From Nocardia farcinica (lineage in GTDB: Bacteria > Actinomycetota > Actinomycetes > Mycobacteriales > Mycobacteriaceae): 64,000 bases of DNA. The number at the start of each line of letters is the position of its first letter. The stretch's first letter is position 1. The notes under the pieces were generated by a model. That model had not been told where the DNA came from. It saw only the letters and a list, made by a program, of their open reading frames with translations, and ran no database searches. Below are positions 47,310-57,392 of the stretch, one piece after another. A program made the position numbers and the translations under genes. The stretch spans positions 248,001-312,000 of the forward strand of contig NZ_LN868939.1 in the NCBI RefSeq assembly GCF_001182745.1. The letters run 5' to 3'.

Positions 47310-48175
47310 TGGACAAACTGGCCGACGTACTCGGCAAGATGTTCGACCTGTCCACCACCGCCGACCTGCTCTCCTACGACTTCGTGCAGCAGGCGGTGCT
47401 CGCGGCCGCGCTGCTCGGCCTGCTCGCCGGTGCGATCGGTCCGCTGATCATCAGCAGGCAGATGTCCTTCGCCGTGCACGGCACCAGTGAACTGTCGCTG
47501 ACCGGCGCGGCGGCCGCGCTGCTCGCGGGCATCGGCGTGGGCATCGGCGCGATCGCCGGGTCGGTGGTGGCGGCGGTGCTGTTCGGCCTGCTCGGCACCC
47601 GCGCCCGCGAGCGCGATTCGGTGATCGCGGTGGTGCTCTCGTTCGGTCTCGGCCTGTCGGTGCTGTTCCTGTGGCTCGGGCCCGAACGTGCCGGATCGAA
47701 GTTCTCGCTGCTCACCGGTCAGGTGGTGGCCGTCGGCTACAGCGGCCTCGCGCTGCTGATCACCTGCACCGTGCTGGTGCTGGCGGTGCTGGCGGCGATC
47801 TACCGGCCACTGCTGTTCGCCAGCGCCGACCCCGAGGTGGCCGTCGCGCGCGGCGTGCCGGTGCGCGCGCTGGCGGTGGTGTTCGCGGTGCTGCTCGGCG
47901 TGACCGCCGCCTTCGGCGTGCAGATCGTCGGGGCGCTGCTGGTGCTGGCACTGCTCATCACCCCCGCCGCGGCGGCCGCGCAGGTGACCGCGAATCCGGT
48001 GCGGGCCACCGTGCTGGCGATCGTGTTCGCCGAGCTGGCGGCCGTGGGCGGCATCCTGCTGTCGCTGGCGCCGGGCGTGCCGGTGTCGACGTTCGTCACC
48101 GCCATCTCGTTCGCCATCTACCTGCTCTGCCGCCTCATCGGCGCACGTCGCCGCAGGTCCGTGGCGGTACGCTGA
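47309..48175 (+). CDS. znuB: Zinc ABC transporter permease
   Basis: ABC-3 family integral membrane permease of 288 residues with about 8-9 helices. AGAIGPLIISRQMSFAVHGTSE near 42-63 is the family motif, and FGVQIVGALLVLALLITPAAAA is the C-terminal coupling/transport segment. Ends in a basic tail. Third gene of the uptake operon, coupled to the ATPase through TGATG. No regulator gene follows, so control must come from an unlinked Zur. Confidence 0.88.
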   Translation: MDKLADVLGKMFDLSTTADLLSYDFVQQAVLAAALLGLLAGAIGPLIISRQMSFAVHGTSELSLTGAAAALLAGIGVGIGAIAGSVVAAVLFGLLGTRARERDSVIAVVLSFGLGLSVLFLWLGPERAGSKFSLLTGQVVAVGYSGLALLITCTVLVLAVLAAIYRPLLFASADPEVAVARGVPVRALAVVFAVLLGVTAAFGVQIVGALLVLALLITPAAAAAQVTANPVRATVLAIVFAELAAVGGILLSLAPGVPVSTFVTAISFAIYLLCRLIGARRRRSVAVR

Positions 48176-48256
48176 TCGTCGGCAACTTTTGAGGGCAGCC
48201 GACCTCAGTCGGGTGCGCGCGGTTTCGTATGCTCGATCCGACCGCCCACCGAACGA

Positions 48257-49438
48257 ATGGTTGCCACCGTGATCGACTTCTCGATTCCCGCCGACCTCGC
48301 CGCCGAGCGCGACCGCGTCCGCCGATTCGTCATCGACAAGATCGTCCCGTTCGAGCGCGACCCGCGCCTGACCGCGCACGGCCCGACCGACGAGCTGCGC
48401 CAGGAACTGGTGGAACTGGCCCGCGCGGAGAAGCTGCTCACCGTGCAGGCGCCCGAGGAGTTCGGTGGCCGCGGCCTCAGCCACGTCGAACAGGCGGTCA
48501 TCTACGAGGCGGCGGGCTGGTCCACCCTCGGCCCGGTCGCGATGAACTGTGCCGCCCCCGACGAGGGCAACATGTACCTGCTCGGCAAGATCGCCGACCG
48601 CGACCAGATCGACCGCTACCTCATGCCGGTGATCAACGGGCACCAGCGCTCGGTCTTCGCCATGACCGAACCCGAAGGCGCGGGCTCCGATCCCGGCCAG
48701 CTGTCCACCGAGGCGGTGTTCGACGGCGAGAACTTCGTCGTCAACGGGCGCAAGTGGCTCATCACCGGCGCCGACGGAGCCAAGACCTGGATCATCATGG
48801 CGCGCCTCGCGCCCAATCCGCACCTGCCCGAAGGGCCGACCCTGTTCCTCACCGACGGCGACCAGCCCGGCATCGTCATCGAGCGGACCATGAACACGAT
48901 GGACCGCAACTACGTCGCCGGCCACGGCGTGGTGCGCTTCGACAACCTCACCCTGCCCAGGTCGGCCCTGCTCGGCGAGGCCGGACAGGCGCTGCGGTAC
49001 GCCCAGCTGCGGCTGGCCCCGGCCCGGCTCACCCACTGCATGCGCTGGCTCGGCGCGGCCGAGCGCGCGCAGAGCATCGCCGTGCAGCACGCCAGGACCC
49101 GTACCGCGTTCGGCAAGACCATCGGCGAGCACCAGGGTGTGTCGTTCATGCTGGCCGACAACGAGATCGCCCTGCACCAGTGCCGGTTGACCATCTGGCA
49201 CGCGTGCTGGCTGATGGACCAGGGCGAGAAGGCCCGCCACGAGAGCTCGATGGCGAAGTCCTATGTCTCCGAGGAGCTGTTCAAGGTCGCCGACCGGTGC
49301 GTGCAGGTGCTCGGCGGCATCGGCATCAGCGACGAGACGGTGGTCGAGATGATCTTCCGTGACATGCGCGCATTCCGGCTGTACGACGGCCCGACCGAGG
49401 TCCACAAGTACGCGATCGGCCGCAAAATCCTCCGCTGA
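48257..49438 (+). CDS. Acyl-CoA dehydrogenase (FadE family)
   Basis: A 393-residue acyl-CoA dehydrogenase, ACAD10/11-like. MTEPEGAGSDPGQLSTEAVF near 137-156, VNGRKWLITGADGAKTWIIMA, RTAFGKTIGEHQGVSFMLAD and the C-terminal VQVLGGIGISDETVVEMIFR are visible; the last segment ends RLYDGPTEVHKYAIGRKILR. Substrate unknown and no sterol-specific marks. ATG 48257 has no clear ribosome site; GTG 48269 (VIDFSIPADL) would begin nearer the conserved part. A crotonase gene follows after 19 bp. Confidence 0.84.
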   Translation: MVATVIDFSIPADLAAERDRVRRFVIDKIVPFERDPRLTAHGPTDELRQELVELARAEKLLTVQAPEEFGGRGLSHVEQAVIYEAAGWSTLGPVAMNCAAPDEGNMYLLGKIADRDQIDRYLMPVINGHQRSVFAMTEPEGAGSDPGQLSTEAVFDGENFVVNGRKWLITGADGAKTWIIMARLAPNPHLPEGPTLFLTDGDQPGIVIERTMNTMDRNYVAGHGVVRFDNLTLPRSALLGEAGQALRYAQLRLAPARLTHCMRWLGAAERAQSIAVQHARTRTAFGKTIGEHQGVSFMLADNEIALHQCRLTIWHACWLMDQGEKARHESSMAKSYVSEELFKVADRCVQVLGGIGISDETVVEMIFRDMRAFRLYDGPTEVHKYAIGRKILR

Positions 49439-49457
49439 TTTCGGCTACCATCCCCCC

Positions 49458-50267
49458 ATGAGTTCGGAACTGCTCGTCGATGTCTCCGCGGGCATCGCCG
49501 TCCTCACCCTCAATCGCCCCGCCCAGCAGAACGCCTTCACCCCCACGATGGCGGCCGAGCTGGGCGCGGCCCTGGCCCGCTGCGACGCCGAGGACGCGAT
49601 CCGGGCCGTGGTCATCACCGGCACGCCGCCGGCGTTCTGCGCCGGTGCCGATCTGTCCCACCGCGTCGGCGAGGTCAGCGCGACCATCGAGCCCGCGCCC
49701 TGGCGGGTGCGCAAGCCGGTGATCGCGGCGGTCAACGGGCACGCGGTCGGCCTCGGGCTGGCGCTGGCCCTGCAGTGCGACCTGCGGTACCTGGCCCGCG
49801 ACGCGGTGTACGGACTCAACCAGGTGCGCCGCGGCGTGCTCGCCGACGGCTACGCGCACTGGACGCTGCCGCGCCTGGCCGGCATGGCCAACGCCGCCGA
49901 CATCATGCTCACCGGCCGCACCTTCGACGGCGAGGAGGCCAAGGCGATGGGCCTGGCGAACGCCTGCCTGGCCGGCGGCGAAGTGCTGCCGACGGCGCTG
50001 TCGGTGGCACACGATCTGGCCAACGGCTCCGCGCCGCTACCGGTCGCGCTGTCCAAGCGCCTGCTCTGGGAGAGCCTCGGCATGACGCCGGGCATGGTGG
50101 GCAGGCTCGAGTCGGAACTGAACGCCCACGTGGCCAAGAGCGTCGACGGCGGCGAGGCGATGGCGGCCTTCCGCGACCGCCGCCAGCCGAACTGGACCGG
50201 CAGCATCAGCACCGAATGGCCCACCTGGGACGAGAATTCGGAGCCGGACCGCCCCAGCCTCGACTGA
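49458..50267 (+). CDS. Enoyl-CoA hydratase/isomerase-family protein
   Basis: Crotonase-fold protein of 269 residues. The oxyanion-hole region FCAGADLSHRVGE near 60-72 and the KPVIAAVNGHAVGLGLALAL core near 86-105 are clear. The hydratase glutamates are replaced by A102 and Q122, so standard hydration is doubtful. It probably works with the acyl-CoA dehydrogenase directly upstream on the same CoA substrate; which one is unknown. The C-terminus WPTWDENSEPDRPS is extra to the fold. ATG 49458. Confidence 0.8.
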   Translation: MSSELLVDVSAGIAVLTLNRPAQQNAFTPTMAAELGAALARCDAEDAIRAVVITGTPPAFCAGADLSHRVGEVSATIEPAPWRVRKPVIAAVNGHAVGLGLALALQCDLRYLARDAVYGLNQVRRGVLADGYAHWTLPRLAGMANAADIMLTGRTFDGEEAKAMGLANACLAGGEVLPTALSVAHDLANGSAPLPVALSKRLLWESLGMTPGMVGRLESELNAHVAKSVDGGEAMAAFRDRRQPNWTGSISTEWPTWDENSEPDRPSLD

Positions 50268-50269
50268 CC

Positions 50270-50298
50270 GCCTCGGCACCCGGCAGCGCACCCGAGGC
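50270..50298. terminator. Stem-loop between convergent genes
   Basis: GCCTCGG (50270-50276) pairs with CCGAGGC (50292-50298), between the crotonase stop and the convergent DUF4190 gene. Confidence 0.5.
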
Positions 50299-50304
50299 AC
50301 CCGC

Positions 50305-50583
50305 TCAGGCGTTGCCGCCGAGCACCACCAGCAGGAACAGCACCGCCATGATGATCATCAGCACGGTGCCGACGACGCCGAGGATGTAGCCGACCATCAC
50401 CTGCACACGGCCGCCGATCGCGCCGCCGGACGCCTCGATCTGGTCGAGTGCCCGCTTGCCCAGCGCCCACGCCACCGGGCCGAGGACACCGCAGCAGAGG
50501 ATGCTCGCCGCACCGAGAAACAACACCGCCGTGGCGTGTGGATGCTCGATCGGCGTGCCGATGGGCTGATTGGGTATCACCAC
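50305..50583 (-). CDS. DUF4190-type small membrane protein
   Basis: About 92 residues. A Pro/His N-terminus (VIPNQPIGTPIEHPHA) is followed by two membrane helices (TAVLFLGAASILCCGVLGPVAWA and VMVGYILGVVGTVLMIIMAVLFLLVVL). The intervening KRALDQIEASGGAIGGR loop matches the LG-x-A-x2-QI pattern of DUF4190 proteins. Function unknown. GTG 50583 or 50580 is chosen because the 20 residues upstream are Arg-rich and not conserved-looking. Confidence 0.7.
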   Translation of the reverse strand: MVIPNQPIGTPIEHPHATAVLFLGAASILCCGVLGPVAWALGKRALDQIEASGGAIGGRVQVMVGYILGVVGTVLMIIMAVLFLLVVLGGNA

Positions 50584-50706
50584 CAGCCGAATTCTACGGG
50601 GCCCGAGCGCATCCGCGCGTCTTTTACCGCCGCACCGGGTCACCCGGGCGTTTCGCGCACGGCCGCGGACGGCGACCGTAAGCGCTTGCGGCGCAGTGGC
50701 GTTCGG

Positions 50707-51681
50707 TCAGCGGCGACGCTGGCGGGTGATCTCGGAGAGCACCACACCCGCCGCGACCGAGGCGTTCAGCGATTCGACCGGCCCCGCCATCGGAATGCTC
50801 AACACCGAGTCGCAGGTCTCGCGCACCAGCCGCGACAGGCCCTTGCCCTCCGAACCGACCACGATCACGGTCGGATCGGTACCGTCGAATTCGTCGAGCG
50901 AGGTGTCGCCGCCCGCGTCCAGGCCGACGATCTGCATCCCCTGGTTGGCCCAATCCTTGAGCGTGCGCGTCAGATTCGTCGCGCGCGCGACCGGCAGCCT
51001 GGCCGCCGCGCCCGCGCTGGTGCGCCAGGCCACCGCGGTGACGCTGGCGCTGCGGCGCTGCGGAATCAGCACGCCGTGACCGCCGAACGCGGCCACCGAG
51101 CGGATCACCGCGCCGAGATTGCGCGGATCGGAGATGTTGTCCAGCGCGACGAGCAGCGCGGGCTCGGCCGAGGAGCGCGCCCGCTCGGCCAGATCGTCGG
51201 GGTGGGCGTAGCGGTACGGCGGCACCTGCAACGCCAAGCCCTGGTGCAGACCGTTGGAGCTCATCCGGTCCAGGTCGGTGCGCAGCACCTCGAGAATCGA
51301 GATGCCGGTGTCGGCGGCCAGTTTCACGCTCTCGGTGAGCCGCTCGTCGTTCTCGGTGCCGACGGCCACGTACAGCGCGGTCGCGGGCACCCCCGCGCGC
51401 AGGCACTCCACCACGGGATTGCGGCCGAGCACCAACTCCGGGCCGTCGTCGTTCTTGCGGCCGGCCGGACGCCCCGCCGCACCACGCGGGCCGGCCTTCG
51501 CCGCGGCCTTCGCCTTGGCGGCGGCCCGCTTGGCCGCCGGATGCTTGGTGCGCATCTCCGCGGGCGGTGTGGCGCCGCGGCCCTCCAGTCCGCGCCTGCG
51601 CTTGCCGCCGGAGCCGACGACCTGCCCCTTCTTGGTGCCGCTCTTGCGCACGGCGCCGCGTCGTTGCGAATTCCCTGCCAT
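50707..51681 (-). CDS. rlmB: 23S rRNA 2'-O-methyltransferase, RlmB type
   Basis: SpoU/TrmH-family SPOUT methyltransferase of 324 residues. A basic Ala/Lys/Arg N-terminal extension (1-75) precedes the substrate-binding domain ([14 protein letters not shown]). The catalytic domain has the three SPOUT motifs: [35 protein letters not shown] and [20 protein letters not shown]. It likely methylates G2251 (E. coli numbering) of 23S rRNA with SAM. The ATG overlaps the cysS stop (TGATG), as in Rv3579c-Rv3580c. Confidence 0.9.
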   Translation of the reverse strand: MAGNSQRRGAVRKSGTKKGQVVGSGGKRRRGLEGRGATPPAEMRTKHPAAKRAAAKAKAAAKAGPRGAAGRPAGRKNDDGPELVLGRNPVVECLRAGVPATALYVAVGTENDERLTESVKLAADTGISILEVLRTDLDRMSSNGLHQGLALQVPPYRYAHPDDLAERARSSAEPALLVALDNISDPRNLGAVIRSVAAFGGHGVLIPQRRSASVTAVAWRTSAGAAARLPVARATNLTRTLKDWANQGMQIVGLDAGGDTSLDEFDGTDPTVIVVGSEGKGLSRLVRETCDSVLSIPMAGPVESLNASVAAGVVLSEITRQRRR

Positions 51682-53084
51682 CAGTTCGCCTTTCCGCGCG
51701 CGGTGCGCAGCGACCACTCGGGGCCGTTCGGGGTGTCGGTGACGTCGATGCCCGCGGCGTGCAGCCGGTCGCGCACCGCGTCGGCGGTGGCCCAGTCCTT
51801 GTCGGCGCGCGCCTGCTGGCGTCGGTCCAGCTCGGCGCGGACCAGCACGTCGAGCGCCGTCTGGGCGACCGAATCGTCCTGCTTGTCGTCCCACTGCGGG
51901 TCGAACGGGCACACGCCGAGAATGCCGAGCATGGCGCGGACCTGACCGCCCAGCTCGCGCGCGGTGTCGACGGCGCCCGCCTCCAGCGCCTTGTTGCCCT
52001 CGGTCACCAGGCGGAACACCTCGGCCAGCGCGCGCGGCACCGCGAGATCGTCGTCCATCGCCTCGGCGAACGCGTCGGTCCATTTGCCCACCGGGATCTC
52101 CCCCACCCGCTCGGCGGTGCGGTGCAGGAACGCCTCGATGCGCTGGTACCCCGCCACCGCGTCGTCGAGCGCCTTGTCGGAGTATTCCAGCATCGAGCGG
52201 TAGTGCGCGCTGCCGAGATAGAAGCGCAGCTCCACCGCGCGCACCTTGGTGAGCATGTTCGGCACCGAGAGCACGTTGCCCAGCGACTTGGACATCTTCT
52301 CCCCGCCCATCGTCACCCAGCCGTTGTGCAGCCAGTAGCGGGCGAAGCCGTCACCGGCCGCCTTGGACTGGGCGATCTCGTTCTCGTGGTGCGGGAACAC
52401 CAGATCCATACCGCCGCAATGGATGTCGAACTCGGCGCCGAGGTAGAACTCGGCCATCGCCGAGCACTCCAGATGCCAGCCGGGGCGACCGGGGCCCCAC
52501 GGGGACGGCCAGCTCGGCTCACCGGGCTTGGCGGCCTTCCACAACGTGAAGTCCCGCGGGTCGCGCTTGCCCTCGCCCGCGCTCTCGCCCTGGTGTACGT
52601 CGTCGAGCTTGTGGCCGGACAGGGCGCCGTACTCGGGGTAGCTCTGCACGTCGAAGTAGACGTTGCCGGCCGAGGCGTAGGCGTGCCCGCGCTCGATCAG
52701 CCGCCGCATCAGCTCGACCATCTGGGTGATGTGCCCGGTGGCCCGCGGCTCGGCCGAGGGCGGCTGCACACCCAGCAGCCGGTAGGCGCGATCGAAGGCA
52801 CGCTCGTAGGTGGCCGCCCACTCCCACCACGGGCGGCCCGCCTCGGCGGCCTTGTTCAGGATCTTGTCGTCGATGTCGGTGACGTTGCGGATGAACCAGA
52901 CGTCGTAGTCGTGCGCCTGCAGCCAGCGGCGCAGCACGTCGAAGGCCACTCCGGAGCGCACGTGACCGATGTGCGGCTCGCCCTGCACGGTGGCGCCACA
53001 GAGGTACACCGAAGCGCGGCCGGGAACCAGCGGCGCGAATTCGCGCATGGTTCGGCTTTCGGTGTCAAAGAGGCGCAGTGTCAC
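51681..53084 (-). CDS. cysS: Cysteinyl-tRNA synthetase
   Basis: Class I aminoacyl-tRNA synthetase of 467 residues. Zn ligand C29 (YLCGATVQ), the HIGH motif in [11 protein letters not shown], the Zn/substrate motif [15 protein letters not shown] and KMSKSLGN are all in place, and the C-terminal helical anticodon domain ends [11 protein letters not shown]. Essential, charges tRNA-Cys. It lies 66 bp after ispF and is coupled to rlmB. Confidence 0.97.
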   Translation of the reverse strand: MTLRLFDTESRTMREFAPLVPGRASVYLCGATVQGEPHIGHVRSGVAFDVLRRWLQAHDYDVWFIRNVTDIDDKILNKAAEAGRPWWEWAATYERAFDRAYRLLGVQPPSAEPRATGHITQMVELMRRLIERGHAYASAGNVYFDVQSYPEYGALSGHKLDDVHQGESAGEGKRDPRDFTLWKAAKPGEPSWPSPWGPGRPGWHLECSAMAEFYLGAEFDIHCGGMDLVFPHHENEIAQSKAAGDGFARYWLHNGWVTMGGEKMSKSLGNVLSVPNMLTKVRAVELRFYLGSAHYRSMLEYSDKALDDAVAGYQRIEAFLHRTAERVGEIPVGKWTDAFAEAMDDDLAVPRALAEVFRLVTEGNKALEAGAVDTARELGGQVRAMLGILGVCPFDPQWDDKQDDSVAQTALDVLVRAELDRRQQARADKDWATADAVRDRLHAAGIDVTDTPNGPEWSLRTARGKAN

Positions 53085-53150
53085 GGGGGCGATCCTAGTC
53101 GGTCGTAGCAGGGCGTTCGTGTCGCGGCTCGACGGAACGCGGCCGCGGTG

Positions 53151-53618
53151 CTATACGCGCGGCCGCAGCAGCGCGGTGGCGACCGCGGCGATGCCCTCGC
53201 CGCGGCCGGTGAGGCCGAGTCCGTCGGTGGTCGTGCCGGACACCGAGACGGGCGCGTCGAGCAGGTCACCGAGCACCCGCTGGGCTTCGGCGCGGCGCGG
53301 TCCGATCTTCGGCCGGTTGCCGATCACCTGCACGGCGGCGTTGACGACCTCGAAGCCCGCTTCGCCGAGCAACCGCCTGACCTCGGTGAGCATGGCCGCG
53401 CCGGAGACGTTGGCCCATTCCGGACGGCCGGTGCCGAACACCGCGCCCACGTCGCCCAGCCCGGCCGCCGAGAGCAGCGCGTCGCACAGCGCGTGCGCCG
53501 CCACGTCACCGTCGGAATGCCCGGAACAGCCGTCCTCGCCCTCGAAGAGCAGCCCGGCCATCCAGCACGGACGGCCCGGCTCGATGGGGTGCACGTCGCT
53601 GCCGATTCCCACTCGCAT
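53151..53618 (-). CDS. ispF: 2-C-methyl-D-erythritol 2,4-cyclodiphosphate synthase
   Basis: A 155-residue MEP-pathway enzyme. The N-terminal GIGSDVHPI holds the zinc Asp/His pair, the [16 protein letters not shown] block the third His, and [16 protein letters not shown] the CMP-binding loop. It cyclises CDP-ME 2-phosphate to MEcPP for isoprenoid synthesis. It follows ispD by 57 bp, in the carD-ispD-ispF-cysS order of mycobacteria. Confidence 0.96.
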   Translation of the reverse strand: MRVGIGSDVHPIEPGRPCWMAGLLFEGEDGCSGHSDGDVAAHALCDALLSAAGLGDVGAVFGTGRPEWANVSGAAMLTEVRRLLGEAGFEVVNAAVQVIGNRPKIGPRRAEAQRVLGDLLDAPVSVSGTTTDGLGLTGRGEGIAAVATALLRPRV

Positions 53619-53675
53619 GCCGACGACGTTCTCACACCGTCGACGGGGCGCCGAGCGGGGGCGGCGCGAGTTCGG

Positions 53676-54368
53676 TCACAGCGCGGCGCGGCGGTCGAGC
53701 AGCGTTTCGGCCAGCCGCAGATCCAGCGGCGTGGTGATCTTGAAGGCGAGCGGATCACCGGCGACGGTGTGCACCGGCTCGCCGAGCCGCTCGACCAGGC
53801 CCGCGTCGTCGGTGGCCGGTACGTCGGCCGCGTACGCCGCGCGCAGCAGATCGGCGGTGAAGCCCTGCGGAGTCTGGACGGCGCGCAGCGCGGCGCGGTC
53901 GGGCGTGCCGGTGACGACGCCCGCGGCGTCGACGGACTTCACGGTGTCGACCACCGGGAGGGCGGGCACCACCGCGCGACGACCCGCGCGGAGTTCGCCG
54001 ACGATTCGCCCGATCAGCGCGGGCGGGGTGAGCGCCCGAGCGGCGTCGTGCACCAGGAAATATCCGGCATCCGGAGCGGCGGCGAGTCCGGCGCGAACCG
54101 AATCGGTCCGCTCGGCACCGCCGACCACGACCCGCACGACCTCCGAGGGCGGCAGCAGGGCGACTGCGCTCTCGACCCATTCGGCGGGCACCATCACGAT
54201 GATGCGGTCGACCACCCCGGCGGCCAGCAGGCCGTCGACAGCGAGTCGAACCATGGGTGTGCCGCCGACCGGGACGAACGCTTTGGGAGATTGCTCACCC
54301 AGGCGCACGCCACGACCGGCGGCAGGAACCAACGCAACGACGGAACCGTCGTTGTCGGCGTCGTTCAC
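53676..54368 (-). CDS. ispD: 2-C-methyl-D-erythritol 4-phosphate cytidylyltransferase
   Basis: A 230-residue nucleotidyltransferase. The Gly-rich CTP loop ALVPAAGRGVRLGEQSPKAF near 12-31 holds the catalytic Arg and Lys; VHDAARAL and TPQGF follow as family motifs. It makes CDP-ME in the MEP pathway. The ATG is only 2 nt after the carD stop, so it is cotranscribed with carD. Confidence 0.96.
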   Translation of the reverse strand: MNDADNDGSVVALVPAAGRGVRLGEQSPKAFVPVGGTPMVRLAVDGLLAAGVVDRIIVMVPAEWVESAVALLPPSEVVRVVVGGAERTDSVRAGLAAAPDAGYFLVHDAARALTPPALIGRIVGELRAGRRAVVPALPVVDTVKSVDAAGVVTGTPDRAALRAVQTPQGFTADLLRAAYAADVPATDDAGLVERLGEPVHTVAGDPLAFKITTPLDLRLAETLLDRRAAL

Positions 54369-54370
54369 GG

Positions 54371-55210
<840 letters not shown>

Positions 55211-55882
55211 GTGACTGCCCTGAACTCACGTCTGATGGTGACGGTGGCCGCATTCGCCGCCGGCGCCGCGCTCGCGCTGTCCGGCTGCAGCGCGGGTCAG
55301 ATCTCGCAGACCGCGAATCAGGCTTCGGCGATCAACGGCAACTTTGCCGACGTCGAGGAGATCTCGCTGCGCAACGTGCACATCGTGTTCCCCGGCGAGG
55401 GCTATACCAACACCCAGGGCGGCAAGGCGCTGCTCGCGCTGTCGGTGGTGAACAACAGCGAGACCACCGCCGACGAGCTGACCAGCATCACCACCGACCT
55501 CGGCCAGGTCGAGATCACCCCGCCCGCCGGCAAGTCGCGCTTCGAGATCGGCCCGCAGCAGATCGTCGTCGCGGCCCCCGCGCAGACCGGCGCGTCCGCC
55601 GCGGGCGAGCACGGCGACGGCCACGGTTCCGCGACCACCTCCCCCGCCCCGACCACCACGGCACAGCCCGCCGCGGACCAGGACGAGGCCGAGCACGCCC
55701 TCATCGAGATCACCGGGCTCACCAAGGACATCACCCCCGGCCTCGCCTACACCGTCTCGTTCAACTTCAAGGAGAACGGCACCGTGCAGGTCCAGGTGCC
55801 CGTCGACGCGGGCACCGAGGCCGAGCGGCACGAGTCGCCGCTGTCCGGCCCGGCGCCGGAGGGCCACGGCGGCGGCCACTGA
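55211..55882 (+). CDS. lpqE: Lipoprotein LpqE
   Basis: A 223-residue secreted lipoprotein. The signal peptide ends in the LSGC lipobox with C26, followed by AGQISQTANQASAINGNF and the conserved SLRNVHIVFP. It has a beta-sandwich domain, a Pro/Thr/Ala- and His-rich linker near 130-160 and a C-terminal GHGGGH. The function is not established; copper-related expression is described for mycobacterial LpqE, and the scattered His here would fit metal binding. GTG 55211 follows GGAGG. Same position as Rv3584, between carD and radA. Confidence 0.85.
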   Translation: MTALNSRLMVTVAAFAAGAALALSGCSAGQISQTANQASAINGNFADVEEISLRNVHIVFPGEGYTNTQGGKALLALSVVNNSETTADELTSITTDLGQVEITPPAGKSRFEIGPQQIVVAAPAQTGASAAGEHGDGHGSATTSPAPTTTAQPAADQDEAEHALIEITGLTKDITPGLAYTVSFNFKENGTVQVQVPVDAGTEAERHESPLSGPAPEGHGGGH

Positions 55883-55911
55883 GGCGCCCCACCGCCACCC
55901 CGATCCAGACC

Positions 55912-55944
55912 GAAAGGCTGTCGCACCCGGTGCGGCAGCCTTTC
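55912..55944 (+). terminator. Terminator after lpqE
   Basis: GAAAGGCTGTCGCAC (55912-55926) pairs with GTGCGGCAGCCTTTC (55930-55944) with one wobble, a 3-nt loop and trailing TCGTTCT. Confidence 0.82.
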
Positions 55945-55978
55945 TCGTTCTGTCGGCCCGGCTGCGTATCGTGCCGGT

Positions 55979-57367
55979 GTGGCAAAGACCAAGGCGATCT
56001 TCCGGTGCTCGGCCTGCTCGCACGAAGTGGCCAAATGGGTGGGCAAGTGCCCGGACTGCGGCGCCTGGGGCACGGTGGACGAGGTGGCGGTCTCGGCCAC
56101 GGCGCCGGGTGCGCCCGGTCGGCGCGCGATGCTGCCGAGCACCGCGGCCGCACCGATCTCCGCGATCGATTCGCAGGTCACCAAGGCCCGCCCCACCGGA
56201 GTGTCGGAACTGGACCGGGTGCTCGGCGGCGGGGTGGTGGCCGGATCGGTGGTGCTGCTCTCCGGTGAACCCGGGGTGGGCAAGTCCACCCTGCTGCTCG
56301 AGGTCGCCCACCAGTGGGCGCGCCGGCCCGGGGAGAAGGCGCTCTACGTCACCGCCGAGGAGTCGGCCGGGCAGGTCCGGCTGCGCGCCGACCGCACCGG
56401 CGCCGTGCACGAGCAGGTCTTCCTCGCCGCGGAGTCGGACCTGTCCATCGTGCTCGGCCACGTCGAGCAGGTGCGGCCGACGCTGCTGGTGGTGGACTCG
56501 GTGCAGACCATGCTCGCGCCCGAGGCGGAGGGCGTCATCGGCGGTGTCACCCAGGTCCGGGCGGTGACCGCGGCACTCACCTCGCTGGCCAAGGCCAGCG
56601 GCATCGCGGTGCTGCTGGTCGGTCACGTCACCAAGGACGGCAACGTGGCCGGGCCCCGCACCCTCGAGCACCTGGTGGACGTGGTGCTCCAGTTCGAGGG
56701 CGACAAGAACTCCACGCTGCGCATGGTGCGCGGCATCAAGAACCGCTTCGGCAGCGCCGACGAGGTGGGCTGCTTCGAACTGCACGAGGACGGCATCGCC
56801 TGCGTGGACGACCCGTCCGGGCTGTTCCTGCACCACCGCACCGACCCGGTGCCGGGCACCGCGGTCACCGTGGCCATGGACGGCAAGCGGCCGCTGGTCG
56901 GCGAGGTGCAGGGGCTGACGGTGAAGACCGAGATCCCGGCACCGCGCCGCGCGGTCAGCGGCCTGGACTACAACCGGGTCGCGATGGTGCTCGCGGTGCT
57001 GCAGAGCCGCGGCCGGGTGTTCCTCGGCAAGCACGACGTGTACGCCGCCACCGTCGGCGGCATGCGGCTGGCCGAACCCGCCGCCGACCTGGCCATCGCA
57101 CTGGCCATCGCCAGCGCGGAATGCGATACCGCGCTGCCCGCCGGCTGGGTGATCCTCGGCGAGGTCGGCCTGGCGGGCGAGGTGCGCAAGGTGACCGGTG
57201 TGGCGCGGCGGCTGGCCGAGGCCGAGCGGCTCGGTTTCACCACCGCGCTGGTGCCGCCCGGCTCGGAGCGGTTGAAGGGCGCGACCATTCGCGTCCACGA
57301 GGTCGGGGACGTGCGTTCGGCGTTGCGCATCAGCGGATTACGCGGACGCAAGTCCGGCGGTGACTGA
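55979..57367 (+). CDS. radA: DNA repair protein RadA
   Basis: A 462-residue RadA (Sms). The N-terminal zinc finger has C10-x2-C13 and C24-x2-C27. The RecA-like ATPase has Walker [10 protein letters not shown], and the RadA-specific KNRFG motif is in [12 protein letters not shown]; the C-terminus is a Lon-like domain ([20 protein letters not shown]). It drives branch migration during recombinational repair. GTG 55979. In mycobacteria disA follows in the same operon; here radA is followed after 25 bp by a convergent gene. Confidence 0.95.
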   Translation: MAKTKAIFRCSACSHEVAKWVGKCPDCGAWGTVDEVAVSATAPGAPGRRAMLPSTAAAPISAIDSQVTKARPTGVSELDRVLGGGVVAGSVVLLSGEPGVGKSTLLLEVAHQWARRPGEKALYVTAEESAGQVRLRADRTGAVHEQVFLAAESDLSIVLGHVEQVRPTLLVVDSVQTMLAPEAEGVIGGVTQVRAVTAALTSLAKASGIAVLLVGHVTKDGNVAGPRTLEHLVDVVLQFEGDKNSTLRMVRGIKNRFGSADEVGCFELHEDGIACVDDPSGLFLHHRTDPVPGTAVTVAMDGKRPLVGEVQGLTVKTEIPAPRRAVSGLDYNRVAMVLAVLQSRGRVFLGKHDVYAATVGGMRLAEPAADLAIALAIASAECDTALPAGWVILGEVGLAGEVRKVTGVARRLAEAERLGFTTALVPPGSERLKGATIRVHEVGDVRSALRISGLRGRKSGGD

Positions 57368-57392
57368 TTCCGCGCCGATCAGGCGATACCCG

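Noticed and set aside
55226..57298. 690-codon reverse frame opposite lpqE and radA
   Set aside because: It crosses a terminator and two genuine genes and shows no motif.
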